A stretch of DNA of 62,308 nt from Streptomyces sp. CB01249 (lineage in GTDB: Bacteria; Actinomycetota; Actinomycetes; Streptomycetales; Streptomycetaceae): positions 1 to 62,308 of the forward strand of contig NZ_LISW01000003.1 in NCBI RefSeq assembly GCF_001905735.1, in the 5' to 3' direction. The first letter of the stretch is position 1. Every line of letters begins with the position of its first letter. The notes beneath the pieces are model-generated. The model saw only the letters and a program-made list of their open reading frames with translations, was not told the DNA's origin and ran no database searches. The position numbers were made by a program, and so were the translations under genes. Of the stretch, positions 51,383 through 60,082 are shown one piece after another.

Positions 51383-51920
51383 CTTTCGGTTGTGCCTCGC
51401 GCTGCGCGGGTGCCTCTCGCAATGTCCTGACCATCACCGCGTACAGCGGGGAGTCCTCGGACGGCTTGGCCTCGTCTCGCTTTTCGTAGCCCCACTTCTC
51501 GTACAGGGCTTGCACCCTCGGGTGGGTGGAGTCGACCAGGAGTGTCACGAAGTCGACCTCGACCGATCGGATCAGCGCGTCATGGAGCTGCTGCGCCCTG
51601 CCGGTGCCCTGCCACCGGGGCACCACCATCAGCTCGGACAGAGCGAAGATGCGGCCGCGCACACCCCTGGGCCGGTCCGCGCCCTTCCACCAGCCGCCCG
51701 GTTTGAACCTCGAACCGTACGCGTATCCGACCGCTCCGCCGTCCTCCCAGCCCGAGACGCACAGCCAGTCCTCGCGCCCGGACCACAGATCGACGTAGTA
51801 CGAGAACCGCTCGCGCGAGTGGAACGGGTCGGGCTCGTTCGCGTAGACCTCGTCGTGTATGTCCAGGAGCAGGGAGCGCACGTCCGGGGCGTCGGCGTGC
51901 GTGTACGTTTTCAGATCCAT
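51357..51920 (-). CDS. GNAT-family N-acetyltransferase
   Basis: This 187-residue protein starts at ATG 51920. GNAT features: LLDIHDEVYANEPDPFHSRE at the acceptor side, then FALSELMVVPRWQGTGRAQQ giving the acetyl-CoA loop (RWQGTGRA), and LLVDSTHPRVQALYEKWGYE. The substrate is unknown. It overlaps the upstream XRE gene by 10 nt, so the two are co-transcribed. Its final residues (PVALRGE) fall in repeat copy B. Position beside the lasso cluster might suggest a link, but the cluster has its own acetyltransferase. Confidence 0.9.
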   Translation of the reverse strand: MDLKTYTHADAPDVRSLLLDIHDEVYANEPDPFHSRERFSYYVDLWSGREDWLCVSGWEDGGAVGYAYGSRFKPGGWWKGADRPRGVRGRIFALSELMVVPRWQGTGRAQQLHDALIRSVEVDFVTLLVDSTHPRVQALYEKWGYEKRDEAKPSEDSPLYAVMVRTLREAPAQREAQPKGPVALRGE

Positions 51921-53155
51921 CGGCGTGACTCCTCGATCCAGCTCACGACCTCGGGCGCCTTCGTGCCCGTGGCCTCGATGACTTGGCGAGTGACGGCGAG
52001 TGTCCTCGTCGTGCGCAGCGATCCGGACGCCGGCAGCAGCATCTCGTACGCGCGGCGTCCTGTTCCGGCGGCGAGCTCCACCTCTCCTTGCCTCGCCTGG
52101 GCGAGCGACAGGTGCGCCGTGTAGAGGGCCTTGTTGCGGACCATGTCGTCGGGGATCGCCGCGAGAGTGCGGTGGAGGCAGGACTCGGCCCGCTCGTGGT
52201 CCCCGAGTGCGGTCCAGACGTACGACGACAGGGCGTCGAATTCGGCTCGGTTGTAGAACGAGATCCACGCGGAGGGCCGTACGCCGTCGGCGCGTCCGAA
52301 CGTCTTCTCCGCGAAGCTCATGGCACGCAGGGATTCAGTGGGCTGATGCAGCCTGGCCAGGGCGTTGGCGTGCCGCATGTGTCCCAGCGACGCGTACAGC
52401 GGGTCGCGCCGAGCGGTCGAGGACCGCTTCATGACCTCGGCACCGGCCGCTGCCTCGGCGTGGTTCTCGCGTTGGCTGGAGGTGAGCATCAGGTGGTCCC
52501 ACACGCGGTACATGGCCTCCCCCTCGCGCGCCAGGCCCGCGAGGGGGAGAGCCTGGTCGAGGTGGGAGCGGGCACGCCGCGGAGCACGGGCGTCGATGGC
52601 GGCGAAGGCCGCCAGACACGTGGCATCGGAGGCGAGCCGGTACAGCTGGCGCCTCACGCGGTCCGAGACGCCACCGCCGGCGAGCGACGACTGGATGCGC
52701 GACGCGAGTTCGATGGCCTTGTTCTCGATCTTCCCCGCCCCGCCGAGCCGCGCGTCACCGCGCAGCAGTTCGGTGTACTCCAGATGAAACCGGTCGGCGT
52801 CGGCCTGCCCCAGCCGCGTGAGGCGTGGCGGAGCAGCGGCGGCGACGGCGGCGGTTCCGGTCGCCGCGACAAGGAAGGTACGGCGGTGCACTGGGTCCTC
52901 CGCTCGTACGGCGGTGCGTGGTGGGACGAACCCTAGATCCGCTGCGGGGCACCCGAATACCGCTTCGAGTGCGGCGCATGTGCGGCCGATCGGCCTTCGG
53001 GTGCTGCCGTTGAGAAGATTGCGCACCGTCCGCGCGGACACATCCCCCGGCCTCCCCCCGATTTCTTCGAGCGCGACATTCATCTGACGTGCTAATTCGT
53101 CCTGCGTCAGGCCGAGTTCATCCATCCGGCCTCTCAGGATGACATTCGCTCCCAT
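51911..53155 (-). CDS. XRE-type regulator with TPR-like C-terminal region
   Basis: This 414-residue protein starts at ATG 53155. The HTH is in the first ~75 residues (MDELGLTQDELARQMNVALE, then SARTVRNLLNGSTRRPIGRT). A hydrophobic Ala-rich stretch at ~93-108 (FLVAATGTAAVAAAAPP) is followed by a helical region with TPR-like segments (GDHERAESCLHRTLAAIPDD, LYTAHLSLAQARQGEVELAA). The layout is common in Streptomyces regulators near secondary-metabolite genes. It is divergent from the lasso cluster with 241 bp between, so it may control that cluster; this is positional inference. Confidence 0.88.
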   Translation of the reverse strand: MGANVILRGRMDELGLTQDELARQMNVALEEIGGRPGDVSARTVRNLLNGSTRRPIGRTCAALEAVFGCPAADLGFVPPRTAVRAEDPVHRRTFLVAATGTAAVAAAAPPRLTRLGQADADRFHLEYTELLRGDARLGGAGKIENKAIELASRIQSSLAGGGVSDRVRRQLYRLASDATCLAAFAAIDARAPRRARSHLDQALPLAGLAREGEAMYRVWDHLMLTSSQRENHAEAAAGAEVMKRSSTARRDPLYASLGHMRHANALARLHQPTESLRAMSFAEKTFGRADGVRPSAWISFYNRAEFDALSSYVWTALGDHERAESCLHRTLAAIPDDMVRNKALYTAHLSLAQARQGEVELAAGTGRRAYEMLLPASGSLRTTRTLAVTRQVIEATGTKAPEVVSWIEESRRWI

Positions 53156-53396
53156 GCGACAGAACGTAGCCGGGCCGGTACGTCCGGAACAGCCGCCGGG
53201 TCATGCGAACGTAAAGTTTTCCGCTTGGTCTTGGGCGAATCGACTGCGACCTTTCCTGTCCACAGCCGCCTGACGGTCGTTGACTGATCACACGCCCCGG
53301 AAGGCGAAGAACGCTCCGGGCCGCTCCGCCTCAGCAGCGACCACGCCCTGTCCGTAGCGCGGCCCGCTGCGCCGACCCCACCCGTAGGAATGCGCG

Positions 53397-53540
53397 ATGA
53401 CCACGCCCCTCCCCTCCGACGAGCAGCCGGAGTACGGCGTTCCGAGCTCAGACCTGACGGCCCGTGCCCAGGAAGGGTTCGCGGCGTTCCTCGCCCGGTT
53501 CGAGGAGGACGACCTGCTCGAAGAGGAGGCCACACGATGA
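53397..53540 (+). CDS. Small acidic peptide gene ahead of the lasso precursor
   Basis: This 47-residue frame starts at ATG 53397 behind GTAGGAA and contains EQPEYGVPSSDL and EGFAAFLARFEEDDLLEEEA. It is strongly acidic, with third positions mostly G or C. I recognise no family. It ends 171 bp before the precursor gene. Its stop overlaps an ATG at 53537 in another frame. It could be a small accessory protein of the lasso cluster or a degraded partner of the XRE regulator. Confidence 0.5.
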   Translation: MTTPLPSDEQPEYGVPSSDLTARAQEGFAAFLARFEEDDLLEEEATR

Positions 53541-53711
53541 CCGCCGTCGGCCTCGGATCATTCCTCCACGAGGACGATCACCCCTGGCTGCACCGGCAGG
53601 TCCGCGACATCGAGACAGCGACAGCCCACCAACTTCCGCCCCGCTGGATCGCCGGCCCCGGGCGGAGGCACCACCAGCCAACACTCGCGCATCCACCGAA
53701 GGAGCATCACC

Positions 53712-53852
53712 ATGATCGACACCCGCAACGAGAACGGCACCACCACTCCCGAGAGGAAGCCGGTGGCGATCGACCTCGGCGACGTCGCCGAGCTGACCGA
53801 GGGCCAAGGCGGCGGACAGTCCGAGGACAAGCGCCGCGCGTACAACTGCTGA
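53712..53852 (+). CDS. albA: Albusnodin-type lasso peptide precursor
   Basis: This 46-residue precursor starts at ATG 53712 behind AAGGAG. The leader is residues 1-30 and ends LTE, with the conserved Thr (T29) two residues before the cut. The 16-residue core is GQGGGQSEDKRRAYNC, which I recall as the sequence of albusnodin, the acetylated lasso peptide of Streptomyces albus. Ring closure would join Gly1 to E8 or D9; K10 is the expected acetylation site. The next three genes encode the cyclase, leader peptidase and acetyltransferase. A hairpin directly after the stop could keep precursor mRNA in excess. Confidence 0.92.
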   Translation: MIDTRNENGTTTPERKPVAIDLGDVAELTEGQGGGQSEDKRRAYNC

Positions 53853-53864
53853 CCCCTGTCGCAC

Positions 53865-53900
53865 GGGTGCGGCCCCGGCCTTCGGGTCGAGGCCGCACCC
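53865..53900 (+). terminator. Attenuator-like hairpin between precursor and cyclase genes
   Basis: A perfect 10-bp stem (53865-53874 with 53891-53900) with a GC-rich loop that can extend the pairing lies 12 nt after the precursor stop and 24 nt before the cyclase start. Partial termination here would favour the precursor, as in many RiPP clusters. Confidence 0.7.
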
Positions 53901-53924
53901 CCTTCGCAGGATCTGGAGGACACG

Positions 53925-55727
53925 TTGCCCATCGGCGGATTCAGCACCACCCGACCCGGCCTCCCTCGCCCACTCGGCGCGGAGAGCTTCACCACGTCAT
54001 CTCTGTGGCGGCTCGGCAACATCCCCGTCCGCACAGCGCGGCGGCCCGGCCGCCGCGTCCATGTCATCGGCTTCTGCGGAGCCACCGCAGAGGAGGTACA
54101 GACCCTCGCCGATTGCCCTGTGCCCACCCGCGCGACGTGGCAGTGGCCGGGCACCTACGCGGTCCTGGAGGAGCTGGCACACGGGCTGGTCCTCCACACC
54201 GACCCGGCCGCCGCACTGCCCCTGTACGCAGTCGCCTGGCAGGGGACCTGGGCGTGGTCGACGTCGGCCCGCCACCTCGGCGCCCTGGCGGGCGCTCACG
54301 TCGACACCAAGCGTCTGGCATGCGCGTTCCTCGCTCCATCCGTGCCCGTATTGGCCTCTGGCCGTACGTATTTCGCCGGAGTCGAACAGCTCCCGCCCGG
54401 CAGCCGCATCGAACTGCCCGCCACCGGAGACCGGTACACGTACAGCACCACGTGGTGCCCCGACCCCCTCGACGGGCCGCCACCGCACCTGTGTCTGCGT
54501 AACGCCCTCACTGCCGCCGTACGTCTCCGTGCCGACACCGACCCGGCCCTGTCGAGCGACCTCTCCGGTGGTCTCGACTCCTCCACGGTCGCCGTCCTCG
54601 CTTCCCGCACCGCGCCGGATCCGGTGAACGCTGTCACCATCCACCCCCGTGGTGTCCTCGACGGCGCCGACCTCCATTACGCCCGGCTCACCGCTGCGGC
54701 CTCCGACGGCCGGCTCCGCCACCGCCTCCTCCCCCTCGGCGATGAACACCGGCCGTACACCACCCTCACCGACGTCCCCGTGACCGACGAGCCCGCGCCT
54801 TCCACGCTCACGCAGACCCGACTCCTGGCCCAATTCCGCTGGATGCGAAGCGAACTCGGCACCCGTACTCATCTGACCGGCGACGGCGGGGACGGCATCC
54901 TCTTCCAGCCGCCGGCCCAACTCGCCGATCTCCTGCGCCATCGTCGCTGCACCCGCGCGGTCCGCGAGGCATTCGGGTGGGCCCGGCTTCGGCACATCGC
55001 TGTCGTCCCACTGCTTCGCTCCGCGTCGATGATGACGGCCATCACTCGCGAGGGCGCCTCGGCAGCACTCACCACCGAGCTGACCAGCGGGGTCAAGCCG
55101 ACTCGGGGTGATGTCAGGTGGTTCTCCACCCTGCCCGTACCGGCATGGGCGGAGTCTTCCGCCGTACGTTTCCTCACCGAGGCCGCCGAGGACTACGCTG
55201 CCGCGCCCGACCCTCTACCGGGCCTGGACGCCTCGGTACGCATCCTCGTTGACGAGATCCGCGAAGTGGCACGTACGGCGGTGGCCGACGCCGAGCTGGC
55301 AGACGCCTGCGGAATCGATCTGCACAATCCATTCCTTGATGCCTCCGTGGTCGACGCGGTGCTGAGGACCCCAGTCGGTCTGCGTCCCCCTCTCTACGCC
55401 TACAAGCCGGTGCTGAAACGGGCGTTCGCCGATCTCCTCCCCGCCGAACTGGTGGCCCGCACCACGAAGGGCGCCTTCGAGGCAGACCACTACGGCGGAC
55501 TGCGCGCCGCCCTTCCCCAGCTCCTCGACACCGGGGGCATGAATCTGGCCGCGCTCGGCTTGATCGACACGAAGCGATTCCGTGAGCAGCTCCGCCACGC
55601 CGCCGCCGGGGTCCCGATGCCGCTCGCGCACATCGAGCAGGCCTTGGCTGCCGACGCCTGGTTGCGCACCATCACCCACACCCCTGATCCCGTGTGGGTC
55701 GCCCCTGCCCCCGGAAAGGTGGAGTAA
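53925..55727 (+). CDS. albC: Lasso peptide cyclase (asparagine synthetase-like, C protein)
   Basis: This 600-residue protein starts at TTG 53925 right behind GGAGGA. The N-terminal ~200 residues correspond to the glutaminase-like half of asparagine synthetases but lack the catalytic Cys2, as usual for lasso C proteins. The synthetase half has the ATP pyrophosphatase loop SGGLDSS (214-220), LTGDGGDGILF and the C-terminal AYKPVLKRAFADLLP. It adenylates the side chain of E8 or D9 of the core and closes the ring. Its TAA overlaps the B gene start by one base (TAATG). Confidence 0.95.
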   Translation: MPIGGFSTTRPGLPRPLGAESFTTSSLWRLGNIPVRTARRPGRRVHVIGFCGATAEEVQTLADCPVPTRATWQWPGTYAVLEELAHGLVLHTDPAAALPLYAVAWQGTWAWSTSARHLGALAGAHVDTKRLACAFLAPSVPVLASGRTYFAGVEQLPPGSRIELPATGDRYTYSTTWCPDPLDGPPPHLCLRNALTAAVRLRADTDPALSSDLSGGLDSSTVAVLASRTAPDPVNAVTIHPRGVLDGADLHYARLTAAASDGRLRHRLLPLGDEHRPYTTLTDVPVTDEPAPSTLTQTRLLAQFRWMRSELGTRTHLTGDGGDGILFQPPAQLADLLRHRRCTRAVREAFGWARLRHIAVVPLLRSASMMTAITREGASAALTTELTSGVKPTRGDVRWFSTLPVPAWAESSAVRFLTEAAEDYAAAPDPLPGLDASVRILVDEIREVARTAVADAELADACGIDLHNPFLDASVVDAVLRTPVGLRPPLYAYKPVLKRAFADLLPAELVARTTKGAFEADHYGGLRAALPQLLDTGGMNLAALGLIDTKRFREQLRHAAAGVPMPLAHIEQALAADAWLRTITHTPDPVWVAPAPGKVE

Positions 55728-56284
55728 TGGAGCGGTCCGTCGACTTCGGCCATGTTCAGGTCGTCATCGACTACGACACCGGTGGCGTGCGCTGCCTGAT
55801 TCCCGCAGAGCCCGCTCCGTCGATCGCGCCGAAGGCCAGCTGGGGCAGCACCGAGCACCCTGCAGGTCTCACCGTCCCCCGCAATGCGTGGAGCTCGGCC
55901 GCAGCCGCCGCCCTCGCCTGTGTCCTGGCGGTCAAAGCGGCGGGGAGGAAGGAAACCGCCATGCGACGTATCACCGAAGCCATCCGCGCGGCCACGTCGA
56001 CAACCACCCGGCCCGCCACCCCCGAGCAGGCCGAGCGTGCCGTCCTCGCCGTGCGCCGGGCCGCCTGGTATTCACCTGCCCGCACCGCCTGTCTGGAGGA
56101 GTCGGCCGCCGCCGTGCTCCTCCTCGCCCTGCGGCGCCGGTCCGTCGTCTGGTGTCACGGTGTCGCGCCGGACCCCGTACGCCTGCACGCGTGGGTCCAG
56201 ACTGGCGACGGAGCCCTCGCGGTCGAACCGGCGTCCACGCTCCTCTACACGCCCGTCCTGATGATCGGAGACACCCATGACTGA
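55727..56284 (+). CDS. albB: Lasso leader peptidase (B2-type), with N-terminal extension
   Basis: This 185-residue protein starts at ATG 55727. Residues ~100-180 form the transglutaminase-like B2 domain with catalytic C122 (ACLEESAAAV), H154 (RLHAWV) and D161. This domain removes the leader from the precursor. The first ~75 residues (VDFGHVQVVIDYDTGGVRCL) resemble a leader-recognising B1/RRE region in outline but are short, so a degenerate B1-B2 fusion is likely. No separate B1 gene is present. The stop overlaps the acetyltransferase start by 8 nt. Confidence 0.9.
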   Translation: MERSVDFGHVQVVIDYDTGGVRCLIPAEPAPSIAPKASWGSTEHPAGLTVPRNAWSSAAAAALACVLAVKAAGRKETAMRRITEAIRAATSTTTRPATPEQAERAVLAVRRAAWYSPARTACLEESAAAVLLLALRRRSVVWCHGVAPDPVRLHAWVQTGDGALAVEPASTLLYTPVLMIGDTHD

Positions 56285-56864
56285 GCCGGCTCTGTGGCTG
56301 GCCACCGAGACGTGTGGCCTGGGCTCCTACCGTGCGGATCTGGTCGAGACGTACTGGAAGTGGGAGCAGGATCCCTCCCTCATGATCTGCTACGGCCGCC
56401 AGGTCCCCGAGTCCTTGGAGGCGCGTGCCGAGGGCATGCAGCACCAGCTCCGGGGGGCCAACATCCGCTTCACCGTTTACGACCTGAGCGGCGCCGAGCC
56501 CGTCCCGATCGGCGTCACCACCCTGCTGCCCGACGAATCCGTACGCACCGCCGAGTTCGTCGTCATGCTGGCACGCGAAGCCCGGGGGCGCGGGCTCGGT
56601 GTCGAGGCGACTCGGCTGACCCTCGACTACGCGTTCCACGTTGCCAGTCTGCGCATGGTGTGGCTCAAGGTGCTGGCCCCGAACGCGGCCGGGATCAAGG
56701 CGTACGAGCGTGCCGGGTTCCAGCACGCGGGGCGGCTGCGGGAGGCCGGTTACTGGCTCGGGCAGGTTTGCGACGAGGTACTGATGGACGCTCTGGCTCG
56801 GGACTTCGCCGGAACTTCGGCAGTGCGGGCGCTTCTGGACCCGCACCCGACCGCAGCGGAGTGA
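56277..56864 (+). CDS. albT: Lasso-peptide-tailoring GNAT acetyltransferase
   Basis: This 195-residue GNAT protein starts at ATG 56277 inside the B gene. The acetyl-CoA motif lies in LAREARGRGLGVEATRLTLD; the conserved C-terminal part is NAAGIKAYERAGFQHAGRLR. By analogy with albusnodin it acetylates the core Lys (K10). In the published albusnodin work the acetyltransferase was reported as necessary for product formation, as I recall. A drifted copy of its first 27 codons is found at 48707. The stop lies inside the TetR operator. Confidence 0.92.
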   Translation: MTEPALWLATETCGLGSYRADLVETYWKWEQDPSLMICYGRQVPESLEARAEGMQHQLRGANIRFTVYDLSGAEPVPIGVTTLLPDESVRTAEFVVMLAREARGRGLGVEATRLTLDYAFHVASLRMVWLKVLAPNAAGIKAYERAGFQHAGRLREAGYWLGQVCDEVLMDALARDFAGTSAVRALLDPHPTAAE

Positions 56865-56905
56865 GTCCTCACTCATTGACGGAGTGAGGACTCACTCCGT
56901 ATGGT
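56858..56905 (+). promoter_or_regulatory. TetR operator and promoter (TTGACG/TATGGT)
   Basis: A perfect 17-bp inverted repeat (56858-56874 and 56882-56898). Each arm contains GAGTGAG-N2-CTCACTC, so two operators lie side by side. The 7-bp spacer holds the -35 box TTGACG (56876-56881), and the right arm fills the 18-bp gap to the -10 box TATGGT (56900-56905). The TetR ATG starts at 56912, so the transcript is probably leaderless. Confidence 0.9.
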
Positions 56906-56911
56906 TGGGGC

Positions 56912-57514
56912 ATGACCGAAGCCAAGGAGAACCCGACCGCCCGCCGCCGCGCCCCCGCCATGTCGCCGGAGCAGCGGCGCGCGATGATCATTCAGACGGC
57001 GATTCCGCTGATCGCCGAGTACGGTTCCGCCGTCACGACCGCGAAGGTCGCCCGGGCCGCGGGGATCGGGGAGGGCACGGTCTTCCGGGTCTTCGCCGAC
57101 AAGGACGAGCTGATGCAGGCGTGTGTGGCCGAGGCGCTGTCCCCCGAGCACGCGATCCGTGAGCTCGACGCGATCGATCTGACCCAGCCGCTGTCCGACC
57201 GGCTCGTGGAGGCGGCCGAGGCGCTTCAGGCGCACATGGCCAGGATGGGCGCGATCCTCGGGTCGCTGGGGCATGGCGGCGGCAAGCACCCCGGACCGGT
57301 GCGCGGCGCGGGGCGCAATGAGTCGTCGGCGCGGATCCGCGCGGCCGTGGCGGAGTTGCTGGAGCCCGACCGTGCCGCCCTGCGCCGCACCCCGGAGCAG
57401 ATCGCGGCGCTCTTCTTCGGGCTGCTGTTCACTCAGCCGCGTACGGACGACGAGCCGGACCTCACCTCGCGGGAGCTGGTCGACGTCTTCCTGCACGGGG
57501 CCGTCGCGGGGTAG
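56912..57514 (+). CDS. TetR/AcrR-family regulator
   Basis: This 200-residue protein has its HTH at ~20-66 (RRAMIIQTAIPLIAEYGSAV, TAKVARAAGIGEGTVFRVFA). The helical ligand-binding domain follows, with a Gly/His-rich loop (SLGHGGGKHPGPVRG) around residue 120. It is translated directly from the promoter/operator described at 56858, so strong autorepression is expected. The nitroreductase/SulP pair is convergent, so if those are targets they must have their own operator. Ligand unknown. Confidence 0.95.
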   Translation: MTEAKENPTARRRAPAMSPEQRRAMIIQTAIPLIAEYGSAVTTAKVARAAGIGEGTVFRVFADKDELMQACVAEALSPEHAIRELDAIDLTQPLSDRLVEAAEALQAHMARMGAILGSLGHGGGKHPGPVRGAGRNESSARIRAAVAELLEPDRAALRRTPEQIAALFFGLLFTQPRTDDEPDLTSRELVDVFLHGAVAG

Positions 57515-57584
57515 GCGCGACGACGGAGCCGGGGGGCGCTCCCCCGGGCCCAGGGAGCGTCCTGGCGGTCTCGGCCGTCAGCGG

Positions 57585-58250
57585 TCACCCGCCGATGAAG
57601 CTCACCGTTTCCGCCATGTCCGCCCGCCCGGTCCGCAGCCGTGGCACGCCTTCTTTCTCGAACCCCACCGAGATGCCGCAGAACAGCACGAGCTCGTCAT
57701 GGGCTCCGACGGTGCGCTTGACGGTCTCCCGGTAGTTGGTCCACATCACTTGGGGGCAGCTGTGCAGCCCCTCCGCCCTGAGCAGCAGCATGATCGTCTG
57801 CACGTACATCCCCGCGTCAGCCCACTGTCCGGGCCCCATCGTCCGGTCCAGGTAGCAGAACAGGACGACCGACGCCCCGAAGGCCTCCGCGTTCAGGGCG
57901 GCGATCCGCCGGGGTCGGTCGGGGTCGTCGCGCTCGATCCCCAGTGCCTCGTAACGCTGGGCCGCCGCGGCGAAGAAGCGGTCCCGATACGGCGAGGACA
58001 GTGCGTCGGGGTACATCGGATACTCCCGCTCGTCACCCGGGTCTCCCGCCAGGGCCCTGCCGGTCGCGCGCTGTTTCAGTTCGGCCAGGGGCTCGCCGGT
58101 GACGACGTACAGATGCCACGGCTGGAGGTTCCCGCTGGACGGAGCCCGTGTCGCGGCGTTCAGCACGCGTACGAGCACCTCCTTGGGCACCGGCTCGTCG
58201 CTGAACGCCCGCACGGCCCGGCGGCTGTCCACGGCCTCGTACACATCCAT
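57585..58250 (-). CDS. Nitroreductase-family FMN oxidoreductase
   Basis: This 221-residue protein starts at ATG 58250. FMN-binding residues lie in VDSRRAVRAFSDEPVP and RAPSSGNLQPWHLYVV; DAGMYVQTIMLLLRAEGLHS and GISVGFEKEG are further family blocks. Such proteins reduce nitroaromatics, quinones or enones with NAD(P)H. It starts 2 bp after the stop of the SulP transporter gene, on the same strand, so the two are co-transcribed. Confidence 0.95.
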   Translation of the reverse strand: MDVYEAVDSRRAVRAFSDEPVPKEVLVRVLNAATRAPSSGNLQPWHLYVVTGEPLAELKQRATGRALAGDPGDEREYPMYPDALSSPYRDRFFAAAAQRYEALGIERDDPDRPRRIAALNAEAFGASVVLFCYLDRTMGPGQWADAGMYVQTIMLLLRAEGLHSCPQVMWTNYRETVKRTVGAHDELVLFCGISVGFEKEGVPRLRTGRADMAETVSFIGG

Positions 58251-58252
58251 GT

Positions 58253-59770
58253 CTAGTGCCCGCCCGTCAGCTCGCCGCTCAGGGTGCCGTGCAGGGCCGC
58301 GCTCGGCTGGTTGAGGCCCACGATCTCGACCGTCTTGCCGCGCGCGGCGTACTTCGTCTCGATCGCGTCCAGGGCCGCGACCGACGAGGCGTCCCAGATG
58401 TGGGTGGCCGTGAGGTCGATGACGATCCTGTCGGGGTCGGTGGCGTACGCGAAGCGGGTGACCAGGTCGTTGGAGGAGGCGAAGAAGAGCTCGCCGGTGA
58501 CGGAGTAGACGACCTGGCTGCCGTCCGGGTCCACGACCGCGGTGACGTCGGCCAGGTGCGCGACGCGGCGGGCGAAGATCACCATCGCGGTGACCGAGCC
58601 GACGACGACACCGATCGCCAGGTTGGACGTGGCGACGACGATGGCGACGGTGATGACCATGACCGCCGTCTCCCCCACCGGCATGCGGCGCAGGGTCTTC
58701 GGGGCGATGGAGTGCCAGTCGAACGTGGCGAAGGAGACCATCACCATCACAGCGACCAGCGCCGCCATCGGGATGTCGGAGACGACCGGGCCGAAGACGA
58801 TGCAGAGGACCATCAGGAACGCGCCCGCGAGGAACGTGGAGAGGCGGGTGCGGGCCCCGGAGACGCGGACGTTGATCATCGTCTGGCCGATCATGGCGCA
58901 GCCGCCCATGCCGCCGAAGAAGCCGGTGACGATGTTGGCGATGCCCTGGCCGACCGATTCGCGGGTCTTGTCGGAGCGGGTGTCCGTGATGTCGTCCACC
59001 AGCTGCGCGGTCATCAGGGACTCCATCAGCCCGACCAGCGCCATCGCCAGGGCGTACGGGGCGATGGTGGTCAGGGTGTCCAGGGTGAACGGCACGTCGG
59101 GCAGGCCGGGCACGGGGAGCGAGGAGGGCAGCTCGCCCTTGTCGCCGACGGCCGGGACCGCGATCCCCGCCGCCAGGGTGATCGTGGTGAGCACGACGAT
59201 GGAGACCAGGGGCGCCGGGATGACCCGGGTGACCTTCGGGAAGAACACCATCAGCAGCAGGCCCCCGGCGAGCAGCGGGTAGACCGCCCACGGCACGTCG
59301 TGCATCTCAGGCACCTGGGCGATGAAGATCAGGATCGCCAGGGCGTTGACGAAGCCGGTCATCACGGAGCGCGGCACGAACCGCATCAGCCTGGCGACGC
59401 CCAGGGCGCCCAGCAGGATCTGGAAGAGGCCCGCCAGGATCACGGTGGCGACCAGATAGCCGAAGCCGTGCTCCCGGTTGACCGGGGCGATCACCAGGGC
59501 GACCGCGCCCGTCGCGGCGGAGATCATCGCGCGGCGGCCGCCGACGATGGAGATCGTGACCGCCATCGTGAAGGAGGCGAAGAGCCCGATCGCGGGGTCC
59601 ACCCCGGCGATGATCGAGAAGGAGATGGCCTCCGGGATCAGGGCGAGGGCGACGACCAGACCGGCGAGGACCTCGGTGCGCCACACCTTGGGGTCGGAGA
59701 TCCAGTCGGGTTTCAGGGCGCGCAGGCGGAACGGGGACGCGGGCGCGGTCGAGGACGGTGCGGAGGACAA
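58253..59770 (-). CDS. SulP-family anion transporter with STAS domain
   Basis: This 505-residue protein has ten or more hydrophobic helices including the SulP signature region (EVLAGLVVALALIPEAISFS, FASFTMAVTISIVGGRRAMI). A C-terminal STAS domain follows (VYSVTGELFFASSNDLVTRF, IVIDLTATHIWDASSVAALD) with the conserved Asp-Ser pair. It transports sulfate, bicarbonate or another small anion. Start choice: TTG 59770 is the first plausible start before the conserved core. The frame stays open to 60034, but that stretch is not conserved-looking. Confidence 0.9.
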   Translation of the reverse strand: MSSAPSSTAPASPFRLRALKPDWISDPKVWRTEVLAGLVVALALIPEAISFSIIAGVDPAIGLFASFTMAVTISIVGGRRAMISAATGAVALVIAPVNREHGFGYLVATVILAGLFQILLGALGVARLMRFVPRSVMTGFVNALAILIFIAQVPEMHDVPWAVYPLLAGGLLLMVFFPKVTRVIPAPLVSIVVLTTITLAAGIAVPAVGDKGELPSSLPVPGLPDVPFTLDTLTTIAPYALAMALVGLMESLMTAQLVDDITDTRSDKTRESVGQGIANIVTGFFGGMGGCAMIGQTMINVRVSGARTRLSTFLAGAFLMVLCIVFGPVVSDIPMAALVAVMVMVSFATFDWHSIAPKTLRRMPVGETAVMVITVAIVVATSNLAIGVVVGSVTAMVIFARRVAHLADVTAVVDPDGSQVVYSVTGELFFASSNDLVTRFAYATDPDRIVIDLTATHIWDASSVAALDAIETKYAARGKTVEIVGLNQPSAALHGTLSGELTGGH

Positions 59771-60082
59771 GAAGGCGTACCTGTCGGTCGGGAGGGGCGT
59801 CCACCGGGGTCCGCGGTGGCCGGGCGTGGAAGCTGCACACGCGTACGCGCACGTCCTCGGGCGACAAACAACTGTACCCGGCCGGCGATCGCCCGTAGGG
59901 TCGTGCCCGTGAACACCGGACCGGCGATACGCCATGCACGGAACGGCGATCCGGTGGTGGGCTGAGCCCCCGCCGGACGTGCCCCGCCGGGTGTTCCGTA
60001 TGCCTGGCGCGGGGGCCTCCCCCGGCTCGTACACCGTACGAAAACACTGTGTCGAGCCGAAGAGATCACGAGGTCGTCAGCC
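59771..60082. other. Divergent intergenic region SulP / VOC
   Basis: This 312-bp gap separates the SulP gene from the VOC gene. The first ~250 bp are open in the SulP frame but lack a convincing start. I see no terminator, clear promoter hexamers or repeat; promoters for both genes must lie here. Confidence 0.4.

Noticed and set aside
59771..60034. N-terminal extension of the SulP protein by 88 residues
   Set aside because: The extension has no membrane or SulP similarity and is Arg/Pro-rich; the conserved core begins just after TTG 59770.
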